In this document: positions 8,099-12,390 of the stretch, one piece after another
Layout: every line of letters starts with the position of its first letter
Numbering within the stretch: position 1 is the first letter of the stretch
Assembly: GCA_963981505.1 (NCBI GenBank)
Contig: CAXCEI010000039.1
Location: 1-12,390, forward strand
Source: OPU3-GD-OMZ sp001901525
GTDB taxonomy: Bacteria; Pseudomonadota; Gammaproteobacteria; Methylococcales; Methylomonadaceae
Reading direction: 5' to 3'
Length of the DNA: 12,390 nucleotides
Notes under the pieces: generated by a model
What the model saw: the letters and a program-made list of their open reading frames with translations, nothing else
Told to the model about the DNA's origin: nothing
Databases searched by the model: none
Translations under genes and position numbers: made by a program

Positions 8099-8406
8099 TG
8101 GATGAGCGTGTCTTGGGAATCGCTGTTGCCTTGATTATCAGTCCACTGGATGGTTATTTTATCGCCGGGTTCACCGCCTTTCATTTCAAAAGAAAAATAA
8201 GGATTTCTGGATATTCCGCTGGCCAGGTCAGTGGTTACAATGACTGTATCATTATGACGTACCGTTAATTGCTGAATGAAATGTGCGGCAATGTTTTTTT
8301 GGGTTTTGCTGTCGGTATTCAATCCTGTTTCCATCGGGTGGGCAATGAGGGTTCGGATTTGAGTGGTGTCCGCTTGGCGTTTGGTGCGAATTTTAATACT
8401 GGACAT
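8095..8406 (-). CDS. soxZ: SoxZ, sulfur-carrier complex subunit
   Basis: Small periplasmic partner of SoxY; the heterodimer carries sulfur intermediates through the thiosulfate oxidation cycle. The product of 103 residues begins MSSIKIRTKRQ and shows the SoxZ pattern of LIAHPMETG (about 21-29), IAAHFIQQL (about 40-48), and PYFSFEMKGGEPGD (about 69-82), an immunoglobulin-like fold. It has no signal peptide, as usual, because it is exported with the Tat substrate SoxY. The ATG at 8406 is preferred over one at 8427, because a GGAGG site sits 5 bases before it and the family starts here. It lies one base after the soxY stop and ends in an ATGA overlap with soxA. Confidence 0.95.
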   Translation of the reverse strand: MSSIKIRTKRQADTTQIRTLIAHPMETGLNTDSKTQKNIAAHFIQQLTVRHNDTVIVTTDLASGISRNPYFSFEMKGGEPGDKITIQWTDNQGNSDSQDTLIQ

Positions 8407-8407
8407 A

Positions 8408-8884
8408 TTAGCCTCCACAGCCGCCAAGGGTTACTTTAACCGTTTTATCGGTGTAGTAATAGTGACCGTTAGCCAGGACAATGCTGACAACGTCACTGGT
8501 TTCAGCCATTTTTAATCGTGCGGAGAGTTGGGTGTTGATCTGTGGTGACAGGGTAAAGCGGGCAATCAGTGGAACTGGATTGTTTTTAACCAGAATAAAA
8601 ACACTTTCAGCCATGTCAAGGGTCGAAGAGACGCTAAAGGGTACTAGGGCACCATTCTCGGCAATGCGTGGAATGGTCAGGGTAATGTCTGTGGAAGGAA
8701 TCAGCGGTTGTCCACCGGTGATGCGTTTAAGGGCTGTTTGGTAAGTTAAATGGGCAAACTTACTGATGGGCCAGATGGTTTCGCTTTGGGCCAGCAAGGG
8801 TTTTAACATCCCTAAGGATGAGCCTAAAAAAGCCCCGCCTAACGATAAGGATTTTTTTATAAATTGGCGCCGTGTTTGTGTCAT
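8408..8884 (-). CDS. soxY: SoxY, sulfur-carrier protein with C-terminal swinging-arm cysteine
   Basis: Periplasmic carrier that holds the sulfur substrate on a cysteine of its flexible C-terminal tail. The 158 residues end in the diagnostic GGCGG (154-158), with carrier Cys156. The N terminus is a Tat signal with a twin arginine at 5-6 (RRQFIKKSLSLGG), so the SoxYZ pair is probably exported folded. The core (about 35-150) is the SoxY immunoglobulin-like domain. The gene follows soxX after 53 AT-rich bases, the only real gap in the operon, and no good ribosome site precedes its ATG. Instead a 5-codon reading frame (8898-8881) ends in an ATGA overlap with the start. Its last two glycine codons provide the ribosome site for soxZ. 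Confidence 0.95.
   Translation of the reverse strand: MTQTRRQFIKKSLSLGGAFLGSSLGMLKPLLAQSETIWPISKFAHLTYQTALKRITGGQPLIPSTDITLTIPRIAENGALVPFSVSSTLDMAESVFILVKNNPVPLIARFTLSPQINTQLSARLKMAETSDVVSIVLANGHYYYTDKTVKVTLGGCGG
8412..8416 (-). promoter_or_regulatory. Ribosome-binding site for soxZ inside soxY
   Basis: Minus-strand GGAGG, formed by the codons GGA GGC for the last two glycines of the SoxY GGCGG tail. It stands 5 bases before the soxZ ATG (8406) and decides that start over the in-frame ATG at 8427. Confidence 0.8.
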
Positions 8885-8937
8885 AAGGGTTTAATCATTA
8901 ACCGAGTCAAAATTATGAATTTTTTTTAACGTCTATC
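8885..8937 (-). other. AT-rich soxX-soxY spacer
   Basis: A 53-base non-coding gap inside an otherwise overlapping operon. It holds a weak inverted repeat AAAATT-ATG-AATTTT (8909-8923) next to a run of eight T on the plus strand (8920-8927). On the transcript the U-run does not follow the stem, so it is not an intrinsic terminator. A CATAAT box is present on the minus strand but has no credible -35. It could be an RNase processing site, not demonstrable here. Confidence 0.4.
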
Positions 8938-9297
8938 CTAAGGGATTATGGTTTGAGTTGCCGGTAGTGTCCACAGAAAGTTGGCGATCGATTTTATTTC
9001 TTGTCGGGTCAGAATATTATTCCTGCCAAAAGGCGGCATACTGGTCGCAGGATTAACGGTCGTGGGATCTTCTATGAAGCTCGCGAGGTCTTCCTTGTTG
9101 TTAAAACGTTGCTGTAGATTGCTCAGAGGGGGGCCAATATTACCGGGCGATTGACCGTCAGCAATGCGGTGGCAAGCTAAACAATTGCCTTTTTTTCGGT
9201 CAAAGGCTAATTGCTGCCCAGTCAGTTTTTGTTCGAATTCGGCAGGGGGTATGCAACCCGCAAGGAGTAAAGTGCCCAGTAGCGCGATGATTTTCAT
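8938..9297 (-). CDS. soxX: SoxX, mono-haem cytochrome c subunit of SoxXA, predicted lipoprotein
   Basis: Electron-accepting cytochrome that pairs with SoxA. The 119-residue product has one haem site, CLACH (39-43), followed by PGNIGPPLSNL and the methionine ligand region SMPPFG (Met87), then a C-terminal helix, all typical of SoxX. The N terminus is a short hydrophobic signal ending in LLAGC, with Cys15 as lipid-modified residue, followed by Ile rather than Asp, so outer-membrane anchoring would be expected by the Lol rule. The ATG at 9297 overlaps the thiE stop (ATGA). An upstream in-frame ATG (9333) would put 12 charged residues before the signal and lies inside thiE, so it is rejected. A lipoprotein form of SoxX is less usual than a freely soluble one. 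Confidence 0.92.
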   Translation of the reverse strand: MKIIALLGTLLLAGCIPPAEFEQKLTGQQLAFDRKKGNCLACHRIADGQSPGNIGPPLSNLQQRFNNKEDLASFIEDPTTVNPATSMPPFGRNNILTRQEIKSIANFLWTLPATQTIIP

Positions 9298-9932
9298 CCG
9301 GGGATCCGGTCGGCGGGGGTAAAGAGTTTGCAATAGCGTTGGGTCGCTGTCAGCGGGTCATGGTCAAAAATACCACCAATGACGGCGAGTACATCCGCGC
9401 CGGCATTCAGTAGCAGTTGACCGTTGCTGGGTAAAATACCGCCAATTGCTACAATGGGAAGGGCGAGTTGCTGGGCGGCTTGGGTGAGTGTGGAAAGTTG
9501 TGCGGGTGGTGCTTTGGGCTTGGTTTCAGAGCAAAAAAAACGACCAAAGGCAACATAACTGGCTTGCTGCTTTTGTGCCTTCAGTGCTAAGTCTAAAGAG
9601 TCATAACACGAGACGCCGATAATGGCATCGGGGCCGAGTACGGTTTGGGCTTTTTCGACGCTGGCGTCGTTTTGGCCCAGATGAACGCCCTCGGCACCGA
9701 TCGCGTGTGCTAATTCAATATTGTCATTGATAAGCAGCGGCACCTTAAACCTCTGACAATGGTGATGAATTTTTTGGGCGAGCAGGGTAGAGCTATCGCG
9801 TGGGTTTTTATGACGGTATTGAATCACGGTTGCGCCGCCTTTAAGAGCGGCTAAGGTATCGGATACAATGGTATCGTCCTGTTTACCGTCAGTTTGGGTG
9901 ATGGCATACACACCGCTTGTTGGGAACTTCAT
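9294..9932 (-). CDS. thiE: Thiamine-phosphate synthase ThiE
   Basis: Cytoplasmic enzyme joining hydroxymethylpyrimidine diphosphate and thiazole phosphate to thiamine phosphate. The 212 residues form a TIM barrel of normal ThiE length. Motifs seen are IQYRHK (37-42, pyrophosphate-binding), LLIND with the metal-binding Asp70, GVHLGQND (82-89), IGVSCY (105-110), YVAFGRFFCSETKPKAP (about 126-142) and AIGGI (162-166). The start overlaps the thiD stop by ATGA, and its stop overlaps the soxX start the same way. The thiazole-branch genes are not in the window. Placement directly before soxX is notable but does not by itself imply a role in sulfur oxidation; sharing one transcript may only couple cofactor supply to growth on sulfur compounds. 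Confidence 0.95.
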   Translation of the reverse strand: MKFPTSGVYAITQTDGKQDDTIVSDTLAALKGGATVIQYRHKNPRDSSTLLAQKIHHHCQRFKVPLLINDNIELAHAIGAEGVHLGQNDASVEKAQTVLGPDAIIGVSCYDSLDLALKAQKQQASYVAFGRFFCSETKPKAPPAQLSTLTQAAQQLALPIVAIGGILPSNGQLLLNAGADVLAVIGGIFDHDPLTATQRYCKLFTPADRIPG

Positions 9933-10720
9933 GTGCCGGGTTGCATCCAGAAAAAACGGTTAGGGAGGTGTTGGCCTTGACCTATTTTATAGCCGTTGTC
10001 GAGGCTGTCCCAACTGTATTGCTGTGCTTCAATAATCGCGGTTACCGGCTCTAATTGATGGGCTAATAAGGCGGCAATACTGGTTGCCAGTGTGCAACCC
10101 GAGCCGTGATAGTGATGGGGTAGCCGGTCCCATGACAGCGTCTCAATACAGCGGCCTTGGTGGTACAGGTTATGGGTTACATCACGGGTGTGTTCGTGGG
10201 TACCGGTAATGAGTACATACTGGCAACCGGATTGGAGTAATTGTCTGCCGCAGTTATCAAGGTCATCAGTCGTTGTTAATTGACGTGCTTCTTCGCTGTT
10301 GGGTGTTACTACCGTGGTCAGCGGTAACAGGTGTTCAACAATCGCTTGAATCAGGGCTTGATTAGCGACGGGCGTACCGCCACCGGCGGCTAAAATAGGG
10401 TCCAAAACAACCGGTATTTCAGGGTGTTCGGTAATAATTTGCGCTAGGCTACAGGCGATGTCGGCATGGCCAATCAGGCCTATTTTAATCGCTTTGACCG
10501 GCATGTCATTAAAAATACGGTTCGCTTGTTGAATGATAGCATCTGGTTGTTGCGGGTGAATACGGTAAACATTAGTGGTGTCTTGCTCGGTGAGTGCGGT
10601 GATAACACTGGCGCTATGACATTGGTGGCTCGACAGCGTTTCAATATCGGCCTGTATACCCGCGCCCCCGGAAGGATCATGGCCTGAAAAACTTAAGACA
10701 ACAGGAGGGCAGTTGATCAT
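9929..10720 (-). CDS. thiD: Hydroxymethylpyrimidine/phosphomethylpyrimidine kinase ThiD
   Basis: Cytoplasmic ribokinase-family enzyme that phosphorylates hydroxymethylpyrimidine twice, supplying the pyrophosphate substrate of ThiE. The 263 residues show SGHDPSGGAGIQADI (12-26), IKIGLIG (78-84), LDPILAAGGG (106-115), TPNSEEA (139-145) and the catalytic anion-hole GSGCTLATSIAA (206-217) with Cys209. The LDPI-AAGGG segment is somewhat unlike the common VMVATSG form, but the protein is complete. Its ATG directly abuts the PepSY gene stop (TAAATG), leaving no room for a TPP riboswitch of its own; any thiamine control would have to act upstream of the window. Confidence 0.95.
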   Translation of the reverse strand: MINCPPVVLSFSGHDPSGGAGIQADIETLSSHQCHSASVITALTEQDTTNVYRIHPQQPDAIIQQANRIFNDMPVKAIKIGLIGHADIACSLAQIITEHPEIPVVLDPILAAGGGTPVANQALIQAIVEHLLPLTTVVTPNSEEARQLTTTDDLDNCGRQLLQSGCQYVLITGTHEHTRDVTHNLYHQGRCIETLSWDRLPHHYHGSGCTLATSIAALLAHQLEPVTAIIEAQQYSWDSLDNGYKIGQGQHLPNRFFWMQPGT

Positions 10721-11482
10721 TTAGCGTAGCCTTTTGTTATGAAATCGTGATTTTAATCGGTGTCTGAGCCAGATCCAACACCCGGAAAGAGTTAATACTA
10801 TGAGTAGAATACCGCTCAGGTCAACGATAAAAACACCGACTTCACCAAAGAGTCGTCCGCTATGCAGGTCGAGTAAGAAGCGTTCATAGGGGATAATGTG
10901 TTGTTGGTGTGTTTGTTGGATTTGGTCGCTTAACGGTTCAGTCAGTGCGGTTTCTTCACTCCATTGAATACCGGAATCTAGGGCGCTTTGCCACGAAAGT
11001 AATCCGTCATGGCTGACTTTGATCTGGGTGTCCAGGCGAATAAAAACCGTGTCTTGTCCCGTGACCCCGATCGAATCAATAGGCGTTTCTAACGGTATTT
11101 TTTCAATAACGGTGCCGTTGTCAGAAATCAATAGCAATTGTTTTTTAAAAGCTAAAACAATGAAGCGTTCGGTGCTGATCGCGCCGACCAGTAATTGGTT
11201 GTTAGTGATTAAAGCCTGAGTGTTAAAGTAGCTCTGTTGATCCAGTTGACTGATCCAATGCGGTCCTGCTTGATAACTGCGAATAGCACTGGGTCGATTA
11301 ACCCCATACCAATTCAGCAGGGTGGGCGATTTAATATAGCGGCTATTGAGTTGCCAGTCATCGGTGTGATTTAGGGCAATACCGGTAATGGCTAACAGAA
11401 TTAAAATTACACTGACAGCTAGCCCCAGATAGCGATGGAGCTTATAGAGCAGTCGCCACGGCGATTTTCGAGCATTTTTCAT
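10721..11482 (-). CDS. PepSY-domain membrane protein with two transmembrane helices
   Basis: Inner-membrane protein of 253 residues. A helix at about 17-36 follows LHRYLGL (15-21). A large periplasmic region spans about 40-212, and a second helix lies at about 215-238 before a basic cytoplasmic tail. The sequence around the helices matches PepSY-associated transmembrane proteins: LHRYLGL, TGIALNHT (33-40), LDLHSGRLFGEVG (204-216). His16, His39 and His207 near the membrane are candidates for haem or cofactor ligation, as suggested for this family, but this is inference. It overlaps the FMN-binding gene by ATGA and abuts thiD. Such proteins often pair with flavinylated periplasmic domains and are thought to move electrons across the inner membrane. 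A protease inhibitor role, from which the PepSY name comes, is unlikely here. Confidence 0.82.
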   Translation of the reverse strand: MKNARKSPWRLLYKLHRYLGLAVSVILILLAITGIALNHTDDWQLNSRYIKSPTLLNWYGVNRPSAIRSYQAGPHWISQLDQQSYFNTQALITNNQLLVGAISTERFIVLAFKKQLLLISDNGTVIEKIPLETPIDSIGVTGQDTVFIRLDTQIKVSHDGLLSWQSALDSGIQWSEETALTEPLSDQIQQTHQQHIIPYERFLLDLHSGRLFGEVGVFIVDLSGILLIVLTLSGCWIWLRHRLKSRFHNKRLR

Positions 11483-11985
11483 TTGCTAATCGTTTGATCA
11501 AAAAAAAGAGCGAGTTGGGCGATTTTAGTTAAGGCATTAACGGACAGGGTGGCGCCGGAAATACCGTCAATCGATTGACTGAGGGTTTGTTCAGTGGACA
11601 GTGTTGAGGTTATGAACTGGTCAGTAAAAAAGCTGTGCTTAACTTCCCAGCCGCGGCTTTCTCGAAATGCCAGAACTTGCAGTTGGACAATGTGGTGGTT
11701 GTCGATAATAACACCCACGGTTATCGGCTCGTTTTTACCCACTTCTTCTAATATCCACACCGTACGCTGTTGCTCTTGCCAATAACGGGTTCGAAGAAAG
11801 GTCGGGGTGTGTTGTAATAATTGTTGGACAATGGGTTTTATTGTCGGCATCAGCCAAAACGACTTAGGTCTGGGCGGGGTCTTAAAAGCATTGGCCACAA
11901 AAGAGGCTTCGGACAGGTACTGTTCTGCAGCCAGCAGCGGTGTCCAGAGTAAGGCGGCGACTAAAAATAGTTTAAGACTTTTCAT
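11479..11985 (-). CDS. Periplasmic FMN-binding flavoprotein (FMN_bind, covalent flavin)
   Basis: Exported protein of 168 residues with a Sec signal (cleavage likely after LLAA, about residue 20). Its C-terminal FMN_bind domain carries DGISGATLS (140-148), the SGAT flavinylation motif. Thr146 is the predicted site where an ApbE-type transferase attaches FMN through a phosphoester bond, as in NqrC, RnfG and NosR. The domain is single and the protein has no membrane helix besides the signal. Its stop overlaps the PepSY gene start (ATGA), consistent with a complex in which this flavoprotein exchanges electrons with the PepSY membrane protein. No apbE gene is in the window, so the modifying enzyme must be encoded elsewhere. 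Exact redox partner unknown; its place at the head of the thi-sox genes suggests an envelope electron path. Confidence 0.85.
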   Translation of the reverse strand: MKSLKLFLVAALLWTPLLAAEQYLSEASFVANAFKTPPRPKSFWLMPTIKPIVQQLLQHTPTFLRTRYWQEQQRTVWILEEVGKNEPITVGVIIDNHHIVQLQVLAFRESRGWEVKHSFFTDQFITSTLSTEQTLSQSIDGISGATLSVNALTKIAQLALFFDQTISK

Positions 11986-12033
11986 GCCTGGTCCGTAGCG
12001 GTTGTTTAAATGGCGATGAGTATCATCCGGGGC

Positions 12034-12390
12034 TTATTTGAGACCGGAGCTGTCTTTTTTGAACTGATCAATGGTCTTTAAAAAATCGACCACATGGGCG
12101 CCGGGAAGCATAAATAATTTCTTACCCCGTTTTCCAAAGGTATTAATCTTCAGCCCTTGATGGGATTGTTCCAGTATTGAACGGTTGAGTGTGATCATTA
12201 ATTGTTCACCGCGATCATTATCTTTGCGGGTAAAGCGCAGGCGCTTGCCTTGAGCGTCAAAGGCGCTGTCAAGAAAACGCCAGTAACTTTGATATTCTAA
12301 TATTTTCAGTTGGTATTGCGGGCTGTCAGGCCGGCTGACGTCGGCGATTAAATAAGCATCAAAATAGCCAAGGCCCTGATGGTAGGTGTG
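12034..12390 (-). CDS. Unknown conserved-looking protein, C-terminal part (partial)
   Basis: An open frame enters at the right edge on the minus strand and runs 118 codons to TAA at 12036-12034; the N terminus is outside the window. The family was not recognised. Visible features are a tyrosine/aspartate-rich start (YFDAYLIADVSRPDS), a tryptophan-containing strand (EYQSYWRFLDSAFD), then KRLRFTRKDNDRG, and a basic FGKRGKKLF before PGAHVVDFL. No cysteine and no membrane helix are seen in this part. Alternating hydrophobic residues suggest a beta-rich soluble domain. It lies 48 bases upstream of the FMN-binding gene on the same strand and is likely the preceding member of the operon; a link to the flavin or Sox functions is only a guess. 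Codon use looks like that of its neighbours. Confidence 0.7.
   Translation of the reverse strand, partial: HTYHQGLGYFDAYLIADVSRPDSPQYQLKILEYQSYWRFLDSAFDAQGKRLRFTRKDNDRGEQLMITLNRSILEQSHQGLKINTFGKRGKKLFMLPGAHVVDFLKTIDQFKKDSSGLK

Noticed and set aside
8407..8427. Upstream ATG for soxZ (7 extra residues)
   Set aside because: GGAGG stands at the right distance from the ATG at 8406, and SoxZ proteins begin at about MSSIKIR.
8910..8937. Internal minus-strand promoter for soxYZA using CATAAT
   Set aside because: The hexamer 17 bases upstream (TAGGAT) does not resemble TTGACA; the region is simply AT-rich.
9298..9333. Upstream ATG for soxX (12 extra residues)
   Set aside because: It would place arginine- and proline-rich residues before the lipoprotein signal and increase the overlap with thiE; the ATGA start at 9297 fits the pattern of the neighbouring junctions.
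9929..12033. TPP or Moco riboswitch controlling thiD or moeA
   Set aside because: Both genes overlap or abut the preceding gene, and no conserved TPP element was seen in the 48-base gap at 11986-12033; any such element would be beyond the right edge.

Overview
The window looks like a chromosomal segment of a sulfur-oxidising gammaproteobacterium. The evidence is a Sox thiosulfate-oxidation gene set in the order soxX-soxY-soxZ-soxA, next to genes with clear gammaproteobacterial relatives: a YadG/YadH-type ABC exporter, a 498-residue Ppx/GppA phosphatase, and MoeA. The base composition is moderate and even, with no sign of an island, insertion sequence, phage or CRISPR array. Genus-level assignment is not possible from the sequence alone; a Thiotrichales-like or methylotroph-like lineage are both plausible guesses.

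Layout. Positions 1-187 hold a possible C-terminal tail of an upstream gene and the leader of a periplasmic di-haem cytochrome c peroxidase (188-1207, +). A strong bidirectional terminator (1255-1284) separates it from a convergent two-gene unit on the minus strand: a Ppx/GppA polyphosphate/pppGpp phosphatase (4072-2576), then a membrane-anchored protein of unknown function (2566-1304). A good sigma-70 promoter for this unit lies in the 252-base divergent region. On the other side of that region, a two-gene ABC-2 exporter (yadG-yadH, 4325-6003, +) runs toward the large minus-strand operon and stops 5 bases from its end.

The main feature is a tightly packed minus-strand operon from beyond the right edge down to 6009: a partial unknown gene, an FMN-binding flavoprotein, a two-helix PepSY membrane protein, thiD, thiE, soxX, soxY, soxZ, soxA and moeA. 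From the flavoprotein to moeA every junction overlaps or nearly abuts (ATGA, TAAATG, or a 1-nt gap), except a 53-base AT-rich gap between soxX and soxY. SoxYZ is the sulfur carrier and SoxXA the c-type cytochrome that loads thiosulfate onto it. The thiamine genes thiDE and the molybdopterin gene moeA are physically embedded in the same transcript. SoxB and SoxCD are not in the window. SoxX carries a lipoprotein signal, and the flavoprotein/PepSY pair looks like an envelope electron relay. A possible new aspect is therefore a membrane-tethered SoxXA served by a flavin-based redox module. This is inference from gene coupling, not shown by the sequence itself.
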